This document shows positions 16,685 through 22,129 of a DNA stretch of 22,828 bases, piece after piece; position 1 is the first letter of the stretch; every line of letters begins with the position of its first letter. The DNA is from a virus, in IMG/VR virus record IMGVR_UViG_3300009127_000032, positions 1-22,828 of that record; one strand, written 5' to 3'. The translations under genes were made by a program, and so were the position numbers. The notes under the pieces were generated by a model. It was given only the letters and a program-made list of their open reading frames with translations. It was not told where the DNA came from and did not search any database.

Positions 16685-16737
16685 GCCCGTACTGGGCAGA
16701 AACACATAGCAGCCTCAAAAGAGGCGAAAGGCAGGGC
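16685..16737 (+). promoter_or_regulatory. Two leader hairpins before the sigma-54 gene
   Basis: GCCC (16685-16688) pairs with GGGC (16694-16697), and GCCTC-AAAA-GAGGC (16712-16725) forms a second hairpin. GCCC could instead pair with GGGC at 16734-16737, which overlaps the weak ribosome site before ATG 16741. A translation switch is possible but weakly supported. Confidence 0.4.
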
Positions 16738-16740
16738 AAC

Positions 16741-17157
16741 ATGTCAAAAGCAGCTAACAAAAAAAGAGTGAAAGTAATTCGACAGAAAGGCAATGATCGC
16801 AGAGGGCGTTACTGTCGTTACGCTACGGCAGTCAAGAACGTGCCATCGTTCAAGACGTTTGAAGAAGCCTCAGAATGGCTGAACGGCGTCGGGGCGAAAG
16901 TCAACAGGCCCATTACAGCGGCATTAGATCGTGCCTTGATTAACACTTCAGACGGGCTTACGGCTGAAGAATTGATGGCAGTTGCTTCAGCTTGCATGGG
17001 CAAATCAGGCTCATGCAAAAAACACTTCAAAGATTTCAGACGGCCATCGCAAATTAAAGCCTTTATTCGGCATCGTACTGTTACTTTGAAACGGGCTTAC
17101 GTGCTCGACGAAAATTGCCTTGAAAACGAACGTTACAGTTTCATCGGCAAACTGTAA
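16741..17157 (+). CDS. Small protein paralogous to the C-terminal domain of the 20631-21404 protein
   Basis: 138 residues from ATG 16741 (MSKAANKKRVKV...). A longer frame starts at 16648, but that lies upstream of the predicted transcription start. The N-terminus is basic (KKRVKVIRQKGNDRRGRYCRY). The rest aligns with the C-terminal region of the early protein at 20631: F.TF.....WL, P.TA..DR.LI, T..E, K.F and KAFI.HR in the same order. The gene stands alone between the sigma-54 promoter and a strong terminator, with dyad arrays on both sides. The basic N-terminus suggests nucleic acid binding. The family is not recognised. It could be a DNA-binding regulator or replication protein acting on the dyads, but that is inference. 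Confidence 0.85.
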   Translation: MSKAANKKRVKVIRQKGNDRRGRYCRYATAVKNVPSFKTFEEASEWLNGVGAKVNRPITAALDRALINTSDGLTAEELMAVASACMGKSGSCKKHFKDFRRPSQIKAFIRHRTVTLKRAYVLDENCLENERYSFIGKL

Positions 17158-17164
17158 AAATCTG

Positions 17165-17225
17165 GCCTGTATCTGACAGGCTGAAACTGAAAATGCCCTA
17201 TGGCGAAAGCTGTAGGGCATTTTTT
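17165..17225 (+). terminator. Intrinsic terminator after the sigma-54 gene
   Basis: An 11-bp stem, TGCCCTATGGC (17194-17204) with GCTGTAGGGCA (17209-17219, two G-U pairs), closes a GAAA tetraloop and is followed by six T. A smaller hairpin, GCCTGT (17165-17170) with ACAGGC (17176-17181), precedes it. It ends the gene 8-68 nt after its stop. Confidence 0.92.
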
Positions 17226-17304
17226 GTGGCTGAATTCGAACTGTAGCCTTTTAAAAACAGGGTGAAATAAAAAAGCCATAGCAGAGTATGCCCTAAAACT
17301 ACTA

Positions 17305-17460
17305 TGCCGTTTTGGCCTATGCCAAATTGGCGGTGTTAAAAAGTTTAATAGTCTAAAATGGCCTATGCCATTTTGGGGTATGTGCCAAAATAGAGTATTA
17401 AAACTTTTAAAGTGCCACAAAGTGATATCATCAAAATATGCAGGTGTGCCATTTTGGCAT
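17305..17460. repeat. Second palindrome family, TGCCATTTTGGCA
   Basis: A perfect copy lies at 17447-17459. Close copies lie at 17305 (TGCCGTTTTGGCC), 17320 (TGCCAAATTGGCG) and 17366 (TGCCATTTTGGGG). Half-sites lie at 17355, 17383 and 17413. They sit just downstream of the terminator and differ from the CTACA/CCTCA dyads, so a second dimeric binding protein is likely. Confidence 0.75.
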
Positions 17461-17979
17461 ACTTCAAAGTTTTGAGGAAGCAGATCGATTCAAGGTGATT
17501 TTAGGGATGAGGTCTTACTATCGGGTTTTTAGCGGGGTCAGGAGCAGGTATTTGGTTATTGTCATATAGGGAGTGACCTCCCAGCCTTTGTTATCCTTAG
17601 CTATCTTGAATCCGGCTCTATACGATCTGCTTTCAGGTATGGTTAGGGAGGCATTGTTGATGGTCTTTGGATAGAGTGGAGCTGTTATCTGGGTCTTACT
17701 GGACAGTGAGTTGGGAGAGGGATTGGTCGTATTCGGGGATTGACGTGGATCTTATTAGGTTGATCGGTTAGGGACTGCGGTAGGGATGTCGTTAACCCCG
17801 TATGATAGGACTTGGGATTGGATGTCTATCCTTATGACCAAAGACCTTAATAGTTATTTATACTACCTGATTGTCGGGGATTGGTTGCGGATAGAGTGGA
17901 TGTTGGTAAGGGATGTAGTTGATTTGTTGTCTACCTGACATGTGAGGTAGTATGCTACCTGGACTTATGGATTATGCAT

Positions 17980-18016
17980 CCTCATTATTTGAGGACGTAT
18001 GCTACATGTTTTGAGG
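17980..18016. repeat. Two further CTACA/CCTCA dyads
   Basis: CCTCA-TTATT-TGAGG (17980-17994) and CTACA-TGTTT-TGAGG (18002-18016) match the dyad family of 16076-16476 exactly. They lie about 1.5 kb away, on the far side of the sigma-54 gene, 22 bp apart. A protein bound at both clusters could loop the DNA between them. Confidence 0.8.
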
Positions 18017-18180
18017 ATTGATTAGAGTGGTCTTGATTAAGGAGTGGGGTTATAGTGCACCTTAGGGTATGGGATATTGTCTCCTGATAATGGGAATCTG
18101 TTGTTCCTTGATCAGGTCAGGTGCATGGATAGCAGGATGTAGTATCCGAGATTGGGCGTTATCTTGGAGGGATTGACATC

Positions 18181-18256
18181 TCCCTTATATATCCTGTGTT
18201 ATTATGCTGGATGTTAATATCCCTTATATCCGTTGTATAATGCCTTGGGATATAGT
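18181..18256. repeat. Imperfect 39-bp tandem repeat
   Basis: TCCCTTATATATCC starts at 18181 and TCCCTTATATCC at 18220. Each is followed by a GTT(A/G)TATTATGC/GTATAATGC-like stretch and a GGGAT or GGAT. It is AT-rich, with no gene. The similarity is moderate. Confidence 0.45.
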
Positions 18257-18398
18257 TTTTTAATATCTGGGAGAGGCGTGGGAGTAGGGAGTTCAGCGTG
18301 TTTGTATCAATCCTCTTACTGTGTTTTATCCCAATAAGTGCAGTTAATTCAGAAACTTAGAAAAATTACCGAGAAGTGAATAGAAAAGATGGGTATGA

Positions 18399-18441
18399 CA
18401 TAACTTTTATGTTGACTTTATGTTATTTTTAATGTTATAAT
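18399..18441 (+). promoter_or_regulatory. Early operon sigma-70 promoter with phased boxes
   Basis: TTGACT (18412-18417), 18 nt, TATAAT (18436-18441). Start near 18448. ATGTT repeats at 18409, 18420 and 18432 (11 and 12 bp apart), plus CATAAC at 18399, cover the -35 and spacer. These are the reverse complement of the AACATAA boxes at the other two promoters, and are placed as a repressor site would be. Confidence 0.85.
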
Positions 18442-18464
18442 GTAGTTCAAGGAGTAAGAAAGAC

Positions 18465-18797
18465 ATGATAGCAAAACCTCAAACTGACAGCCCCAAGGAT
18501 TCGCGTAGGGGCTTTGCTGTTTCATTCGGCCTGTGTGGCGGATGCGACAGAGCAGGTTTTGCACTGGCTGAAAAGCCTGGTGAGGTGGCCTGTAGTATTA
18601 ATAAGGCCGAGGATGAGGGGCATCTGCTGCAATCCTTCTACTGCCCCAATAAGCCGCGTCGATGCGGGATACAGTGCGCTGACTCTTGCAGGTCAGATAG
18701 TCTCAATGAGGAAGCCCTCGTGAAATGTGCGGAGAGCGATAGCGAGGTACGAATCATGCTTAGTGGCGAAGGTATGCCCGCCCACGGAGCCCATTAG
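18465..18797 (+). CDS. Possible cysteine-rich small protein at the head of the early operon
   Basis: 110 residues from ATG 18465, with AAGGAG 10 nt upstream and very close to the predicted transcription start. It has eight Cys (LCGGCD, FYCPN, CGIQCADSC), which could bind zinc, and an acidic composition. Against it: the stretch has overlapping open frames and many short perfect hairpins (for example AGCCCC/GGGGCT at 18489-18514, GGGGCA/TGCCCC at 18617-18647, GGCT-GAAA-AGCC). It may therefore be part of a structured RNA. I recognise no family. Coding and RNA roles are about equally likely. Confidence 0.4.
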   Translation: MIAKPQTDSPKDSRRGFAVSFGLCGGCDRAGFALAEKPGEVACSINKAEDEGHLLQSFYCPNKPRRCGIQCADSCRSDSLNEEALVKCAESDSEVRIMLSGEGMPAHGAH

Positions 18798-19200
18798 GAA
18801 GTAAGCCCAATCTGAGGCGTTCAAGGATACGCCTGTGCAAGATGGCAGAAAATCCGAAAAACAGCGGCCTGTAGCACCCGCCCTGAGTGCAGAAAGACAG
18901 GTTGCCCCAATCCCCGCATGTCACGCAACCGGGCAGTGAAAGTCTGTCTGGCGTGGATTGGCCGAAAATCCGAGAAATTTTGATCTGAGAAAACCTGAGT
19001 TGATATCGGATGAGTAGTTATGAAAGGGTATGCCAAATCTGTTAGAATCCCTCATTCTGGCAGAGAAATTAGGATGCCCCGATAATCCGTCTTCTTACTC
19101 GAAATGCCGAGTCGAATCCATAAAGTGCGACCATGATGGCGTAGCGAGCAGGGTGTGACTCCCTGCCAAGACCTGCTTTTCAAGTCGAGAACACGAGGAC
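18798..19200 (+). ncRNA. Candidate structured RNA (extent approximate)
   Basis: Noncoding stretch in the early transcript with many nested stems. AGGCGT/ACGCCT is at 18815-18834. CCTGT/ACAGG (18868-18901) encloses GCAC/GTGC. GGTTGC/GCAACC is at 18900-18930, and CCAATCC in its loop pairs with GGATTGG at 18955-18961, a predicted pseudoknot. ACTCG/CGAGT is at 19097-19112 and GCAGGG/CCCTGC at 19148-19166. It might start as early as 18450 and continue to 19366. In place and density it recalls large phage RNAs such as GOLLD or ROOL, but I see no sequence proof of either. No tRNA was recognised inside. Confidence 0.4.
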
Positions 19201-19218
19201 GAGGATACTCATTTCTTA

Positions 19219-19386
19219 CTTACCTCCGTCTTACATCATGTGGCTATGACCTGTTATGCCTAATAACAGTAGCCACGTGGTGTGGGATTTTGCGAGACCA
19301 GACAGTATGTTGGTCTTGCTTCTGGCTGTATAACCTGATATGTTGTGCGACCAGAAGCAAGACTAACCCCAAACAAAGGAGGTAAG
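19219..19386 (+). promoter_or_regulatory. Predicted three-way RNA junction hiding a ribosome site
   Basis: CTTACCTCC (19219-19227) is the exact complement of GGAGGTAAG (19378-19386), the ribosome site of the gene at 19389. Between them are two strong hairpins. One is a 13-bp stem (19234-19246/19270-19282, with G-U pairs) topped by TGTTAT/ATAACA. The other is a 16-bp stem (19310-19325/19351-19366, one G-U). AGACCA (19295-19300) can instead pair with TGGTCT (19311-19316), breaking the second stem. Together they make a three-way junction with a possible switch. A ligand, protein or temperature signal is unknown. Confidence 0.6.
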
Positions 19387-19388
19387 AC

Positions 19389-19763
19389 ATGTACAACGCA
19401 TTAGGAATCGATGATGTATTGTGGGATGAAATTAAAGCGCAATTTGGTCACATCAATTTGAATGACCCGATGCCCAAAGCTGTTGATCCCACTTTTGTTA
19501 AGCGTGTAGTATTTCAGGAGACGGACATTGAAATCCTTATGGCTTATGCCGAGACTTGGGATCCTATCAACGTGCTGTTCCTCGTCAATGACGAAGTTCA
19601 GTCCTTTTACTATGATCCTGATCATGATGATAGACATAATCCCGAGTTCATCAAGGAGATGGGCGTGATTTGTGGATTCTTGTTCAATGCCCGCCAGAGT
19701 TTGTTAACCGTGTTTCTGGCAGATTTCACCATGTTCAAGAACGAAGTTTTCGGGGATAAATAG
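19389..19763 (+). CDS. Unknown early protein, 124 residues
   Basis: Starts at ATG 19389 directly behind AAAGGAGGTAAGAC. The protein is soluble and acidic, with helical segments (DVLWDEIKAQFG, EILMAYAETW), a DPDHDDRHNPEF stretch and a hydrophobic C-terminal half (FLFNARQSLLTVFLADF). It is the first gene of the early series that carries the shared leader, and its ribosome site is the one predicted to be hidden by the upstream RNA fold. I do not recognise a family. Confidence 0.85.
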   Translation: MYNALGIDDVLWDEIKAQFGHINLNDPMPKAVDPTFVKRVVFQETDIEILMAYAETWDPINVLFLVNDEVQSFYYDPDHDDRHNPEFIKEMGVICGFLFNARQSLLTVFLADFTMFKNEVFGDK

Positions 19764-19775
19764 TAGCTCCTTTTG

Positions 19776-19803
19776 ATGGCGTATGCCTATTTGGATACGC
19801 CAT
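19776..19803 (+). promoter_or_regulatory. Intergenic hairpin
   Basis: Perfect 9-bp stem, ATGGCGTAT (19776-19784) with ATACGCCAT (19795-19803), without a T tract. It may protect or separate the two coding parts of the transcript. Similar perfect stems lie before 21490 and 22130. Confidence 0.6.
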
Positions 19804-19836
19804 GACGAGGATTTACTCTAACAAAGGAGGTAAGAC

Positions 19837-20097
19837 ATGATTAAAATAGGTACGCCCACCTCATTGGGCATGCGAGTGCCGGGGATGATCATTTATGGCA
19901 GTCCCGACCACGTTGGCTTTGAGGTCTTTGATGCAACAGGTATTGATACCCCAATGCCCACAGCATACGCCTTGATGCAGGTGTGCTTCATGGATGTCGA
20001 TTACGACGACGCACCTGAAGCATGGCTTGAAATGGCACGGATCGACACCTGGCGGCTGATACTTGCCCTGCGAGAAAGCAGGAGAGACATTTACTAA
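19837..20097 (+). CDS. Unknown early protein, 86 residues
   Basis: ATG 19837 follows GGAGGTAAGAC. The protein has a short N-terminal strand-rich part (MRVPGMIIYGSPDHVGFEVFDATG), then an acidic loop (MDVDYDDAPEAW) and a C-terminal helix (ARIDTWRLILALRESRRDIY). It has no membrane segment or known motif. It sits between two other small leader-bearing genes, so it is likely an early host-takeover or regulatory protein, but that is only by position. Confidence 0.8.
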   Translation: MIKIGTPTSLGMRVPGMIIYGSPDHVGFEVFDATGIDTPMPTAYALMQVCFMDVDYDDAPEAWLEMARIDTWRLILALRESRRDIY

Positions 20098-20121
20098 CAC
20101 CCCATAACAAGGAGGTAAGAA

Positions 20122-20298
20122 ATGCTGGATTTGGATTACATTAAAATTGTGATGGCAAGGATGTTTATTTACATGATGTTTGGATCGGGAATGGCGGCTG
20201 TCATTCTCCTTTGCCCTGTGCCTATGTGGTGGCCCTGCCTCGCGGTTGTAGTTGCAAGCGGGATTGCCGTAAATGCACTTGACTACCTGATCCCATAG
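20122..20298 (+). CDS. Small membrane protein, 58 residues
   Basis: ATG 20122 follows GGAGGTAAGAA; stop TAG at 20296. The protein is very hydrophobic, with one span over about residues 14-33 (IYMMFGSGMAAVILLCPVPM) and a second over about 36-52 (WPCLAVVVASGIAVNAL), and only a short charged N-terminus. A two-span inner-membrane protein is likely. The next ribosome site (AGGAGG) overlaps its stop codon, so the following gene is coupled to it. Function unknown; holin-like size, but early position and lack of a lysin neighbour argue against a lysis role. Confidence 0.78.
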   Translation: MLDLDYIKIVMARMFIYMMFGSGMAAVILLCPVPMWWPCLAVVVASGIAVNALDYLIP

Positions 20299-20308
20299 GA
20301 GGATGAAC

Positions 20309-20533
20309 ATGGCAAGATGCAAGCACCTTAACAGCTTGGGATATCAGTGCAATCAAAAATGTGCTTCCGAGACAAATGACAGCGCAGATGTGGTGAGGGT
20401 ATTCACTAAAGGAATACATATGACCACAGGCTACATGGCAAGAGTAGAAAGGACAGACCACAAGTCTGGTCTATGCGCCTTTCATATGAGAATGGAGAAA
20501 GAAATCAGCAAAAGAGGAGGCTGGAAGAGGTAA
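20309..20533 (+). CDS. Small Cys/His-rich protein
   Basis: 74 residues from ATG 20309, which is 6 nt after AGGAGG; an ATG at 20303 touches that site and is less likely. It begins MARCKHLNSLGYQCNQKC and ends with CAFHMRMEKEISKRGGWKR. C4, H6, C14, C18 and the late C/H could bind zinc. The C-terminus is basic. The gene lacks the shared leader; translation probably follows on from the membrane protein gene. No family recognised. Confidence 0.72.
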   Translation: MARCKHLNSLGYQCNQKCASETNDSADVVRVFTKGIHMTTGYMARVERTDHKSGLCAFHMRMEKEISKRGGWKR

Positions 20534-20630
20534 TGCGTTGTTCCCCTTGGGGGATTGAGAGAAATCTTGATCCTTCACGGGGCATTTCGCCCATTAACCA
20601 ACAACCCACATTACTAAAGGAGGTAAGACA

Positions 20631-21404
20631 ATGGGTAAGCAAAGTAAAGAGAGAAAGGAACTGGTAAAGGCGATTGCGGAACTCGATCCGAACTTCGATC
20701 CCAAAGGCTGGAAAGTGCCAGGATTGAAAGACAAGCTGGAAGCCCTCAAGGCCCAACCGGCCCCCATCACGTCCGAGGAGACTGAGGACGATGCGGGGAA
20801 CGGGGACAGCACGAAGGACGAGCCGAAGGTTGATCACGGCAAACTGTGCCTGACCAAAGCATTCGGCAAGGATCAGGACTCCAAGCTGTGTGAAAAGTGT
20901 TTCAAGACACAGGTCGACACCTACGGAGCCTGCTCCGATGCCATCAAAGCGGCCGGAGCGGCGAAGAAGGACAAGCCCCTGGATCCCTCTACGGCAACGG
21001 TAGCCCGTGGAAATCGCTTCGTTCGATTCAAGGGACACGTCAATCCGCCCAAGTTCAATACGTTTGATCAGCGGGTTGCATGGCTGACGGAGAACAGCCA
21101 CGTGGTCGTGCCTTTCACTGCCACCATGGACCGTCTGCTCATTCAGGGACACACCCTGCAGGAAATGGTCGACTTCATAAAAGCCCTGCGGGACAGTGAG
21201 CCGGATTGGAAAGATCACAAGGAGTTCCGCACGAAGGGCTCCTGCAAGGCGTTCATTAAACATCGGGTGAACGTTGTCGGCCTGGAAGTGCAAGTCACCG
21301 GCGATCATTACAAAGCGGTAGGGCTGATCGGCAAGAAAGCCGGTAAGTTCACCGTGATGGAAGTCGAAAAAGCGGCCCCGGAAGAGGAGAAGAAAGCCGC
21401 GTAA
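20631..21404 (+). CDS. Early three-part protein, C-terminal domain shared with the 16741-17157 protein
   Basis: 257 residues; ATG 20631 is one nt after GGAGGTAAGAC. Residues 1-45 are helical (KQSKERKELVKAIAELDPNF, LKDKLEALKAQ) and resemble short SAP-like helical folds. Residues 46-75 are an acidic linker. Residues 76-115 have three Cys (CLTKAF, LCEKCFK, GACSDA), possibly a metal site. Residues about 123-225 match the small protein at 16741: F.TF....AWL, P.TA.MDR.LI, T..E, K.F, KAFI.HR. The C-terminus is Lys/Glu-rich. The GC content looks higher than in neighbouring intergenic DNA. It may be a nucleic-acid binding regulator or replication protein; not recognised. Confidence 0.85.
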   Translation: MGKQSKERKELVKAIAELDPNFDPKGWKVPGLKDKLEALKAQPAPITSEETEDDAGNGDSTKDEPKVDHGKLCLTKAFGKDQDSKLCEKCFKTQVDTYGACSDAIKAAGAAKKDKPLDPSTATVARGNRFVRFKGHVNPPKFNTFDQRVAWLTENSHVVVPFTATMDRLLIQGHTLQEMVDFIKALRDSEPDWKDHKEFRTKGSCKAFIKHRVNVVGLEVQVTGDHYKAVGLIGKKAGKFTVMEVEKAAPEEEKKAA

Positions 21405-21423
21405 ACTGGAGTTTTCACTGGTA

Positions 21424-21453
21424 GGGACATAAGCGAAGGAGGGTTTATGTCCC
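21424..21453 (+). promoter_or_regulatory. Intergenic hairpin
   Basis: GGGACATAA (21424-21432) pairs with TTATGTCCC (21445-21453), a perfect 9-bp stem. The loop contains GAAGGAGGG, itself Shine-Dalgarno-like. There is no T tract, so it is not a clear terminator. Confidence 0.6.
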
Positions 21454-21489
21454 TCACAGTACAAACCCCAAACCAAAAGGAGGTAAGAT

Positions 21490-21684
21490 ATGATGAATAA
21501 AGCCGCGAAGGTGATTCCGTATCCTGCGGAAGAACAAACCGTCATTGTCAAGAGGTCGTATCTTGAACGGTTAGAAAACCTGTTGCTTCACGCAACATGG
21601 GAAAACATTCAATTGCGGAGATCATACAACGAGGTAATCACCAAAGGACATTATGTTGCCCCGGATGGCACTGTGACAAGGTAA
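21490..21684 (+). CDS. Small early protein, 64 residues
   Basis: ATG 21490 follows GGAGGTAAGAT; a second ATG follows at once at 21493, but the leader fits 21490 like the other genes. The middle is helical and amphipathic (SYLERLENLLLHATWENIQLRRSYNEVI), suggesting a short coiled coil or a protein-binding helix. The C-terminus (YVAPDGTVTR) is polar. No family recognised. Its stop overlaps the ribosome site of the next gene (TAAAGGAG). Confidence 0.78.
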   Translation: MMNKAAKVIPYPAEEQTVIVKRSYLERLENLLLHATWENIQLRRSYNEVITKGHYVAPDGTVTR

Positions 21685-21694
21685 AGGAGAAGTC

Positions 21695-21844
21695 ATGAAT
21701 GAGGAAATCAGTACCATTCACATTGGTGTGGACTACTTTGACAGACAATATGTTATGGTCTGTACAGAGGAAGCCCCTGAAATGTATCCAGAATTCGCTC
21801 CTGGCCCACCTGAGGGCGAGGAAGACTTCTGGGGGAAGTCTTGA
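21695..21844 (+). CDS. Small acidic protein, 49 residues
   Basis: ATG 21695 behind AAAGGAG, which overlaps the preceding stop. The protein is very acidic and Pro-rich in its second half (EEAPEMYPEFAPGPPEGEEDFW). Strong negative charge and small size are common in phage proteins that mimic DNA or block host factors, but nothing here proves that. Its TGA overlaps the next start (TTGA). Confidence 0.68.
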   Translation: MNEEISTIHIGVDYFDRQYVMVCTEEAPEMYPEFAPGPPEGEEDFWGKS

Positions 21845-22017
21845 AGGTCTACAAACTCAATTTGAATCGGGCAGACAATCCCAAAATCTATGAGATCAAA
21901 CCCGAAGACTACCATTACCTCAAGAACAATTACAAGTATGTATCCGGACGTTCGGATCGCATCTTGTACTGGAGAGTAATGCGTTACTTCCGTAGAATTG
22001 TAGGCGATGATAAGTAG
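21841..22017 (+). CDS. Small basic protein, 58 residues, TTG start
   Basis: Starts at TTG 21841, overlapping the stop of the upstream gene by four nt (TTGA), with a GGGGG-AAG stretch just upstream. The frame ends at TAG 22015. The protein is basic and aromatic (DYHYLKNNYKYVSGRSDRILYWRVMRYFRRIV). It is translationally coupled to a strongly acidic partner, so the two may bind each other, or form an antitoxin/toxin-like or anti-host pair. That is only a charge-based guess. Confidence 0.65.
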   Translation: MKVYKLNLNRADNPKIYEIKPEDYHYLKNNYKYVSGRSDRILYWRVMRYFRRIVGDDK

Positions 22018-22036
22018 GACGCGCACTGTGCGCTGA

Positions 22037-22086
22037 GGTGGTACAAGTCTAAGGGTTAGCTGCCCCGGACATGGGCTTGTACCACC
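22037..22086 (+). promoter_or_regulatory. Intergenic hairpin
   Basis: GGTGGTACAAG (22037-22047) pairs with CTTGTACCACC (22076-22086), a perfect 11-bp stem. The loop of 28 nt holds GCCCC...GGGC, which can form an inner stem. A short palindrome, GCGCACTGTGCGC (22021-22033), precedes it. It lies before the DUF932 gene leader, without a T tract. Confidence 0.65.
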
Positions 22087-22129
22087 AAGGAGCAGTTTGC
22101 TCGACAACCCCACAAATAGGAGGTAAGAC

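Larger units (their letters stand above)
15678..16740. other. Divergent control region without genes
   Basis: 1063 nt between the leftward late operon and the rightward gene at 16741. I find no convincing gene on either strand; the open frames there have no ribosome site and include repeat sequence. It contains the late promoter, a dense group of 15-bp dyads (16076-16476), a 17-bp direct repeat (16267/16366), phased AACATAA-like boxes (16580-16622) and a sigma-54 promoter (16652-16669). It could also hold a replication origin or partition site; no DnaA box array was recognised. Confidence 0.8.
17226..18411. other. 1.2-kb stretch without genes, GT-rich on the plus strand
   Basis: No reading frame of convincing length or with a ribosome site was found on either strand. 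From about 17480 to 18350 the plus strand is rich in G and T with few C, and TAGGGA occurs repeatedly (17502, 17567, 17644, 17769, 17781). It also holds the TGCCATTTTGGCA palindromes (17305-17460), two dyads (17980-18016) and an imperfect 39-bp tandem repeat near 18181. The strand bias and repeats would fit an origin region or a decayed segment. Confidence 0.7.
19378..22129 (+). promoter_or_regulatory. Shared translation leader GGAGGTAAGA(C/A/T) before six early genes
   Basis: The 11-nt motif occurs at 19378-19388, 19826-19836, 20111-20121 (ends AA), 20619-20629, 21479-21489 (ends AT) and 22119-22129. The ATG follows at once, or after one base at 20631. Identity extends past the Shine-Dalgarno into the spacer, which ordinary ribosome sites do not require. 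An A-rich stretch, often after CCCC or CCCA, usually precedes it. Genes at 20309, 21695 and 21841 lack it and are coupled to an upstream gene. Confidence 0.88.

Noticed and set aside
16648-16740. Longer start (ATG 16648) for the sigma-54 gene
   Set aside because: It lies upstream of the predicted transcription start at about 16679, so the codons would not be in the message.
17133-17420. 95-codon minus-strand frame across the terminator
   Set aside because: It spans the terminator stem and palindrome repeats and has no ribosome site.
19101-19170. tRNA-like T-loop (GAGTCGAATCC) and a 6-bp stem with 7-nt loop
   Set aside because: The loop lacks the T33 expected in an anticodon loop, there is no D arm, and no acceptor stem closes; not a tRNA.
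19155-19385. 76-codon plus-strand frame
   Set aside because: No ribosome site; the frame runs through the anti-leader and both large hairpins, which are better explained as RNA structure.
20122-20298. Holin
   Set aside because: Two hydrophobic spans would fit, but the gene is in the early operon with no endolysin nearby, so the name is not supported.
20505-21551. 348-codon open frame on the minus strand
   Set aside because: It covers the plus-strand early gene at 20631-21404, which has the shared leader. The minus frame has no good ribosome site and runs against the operon.
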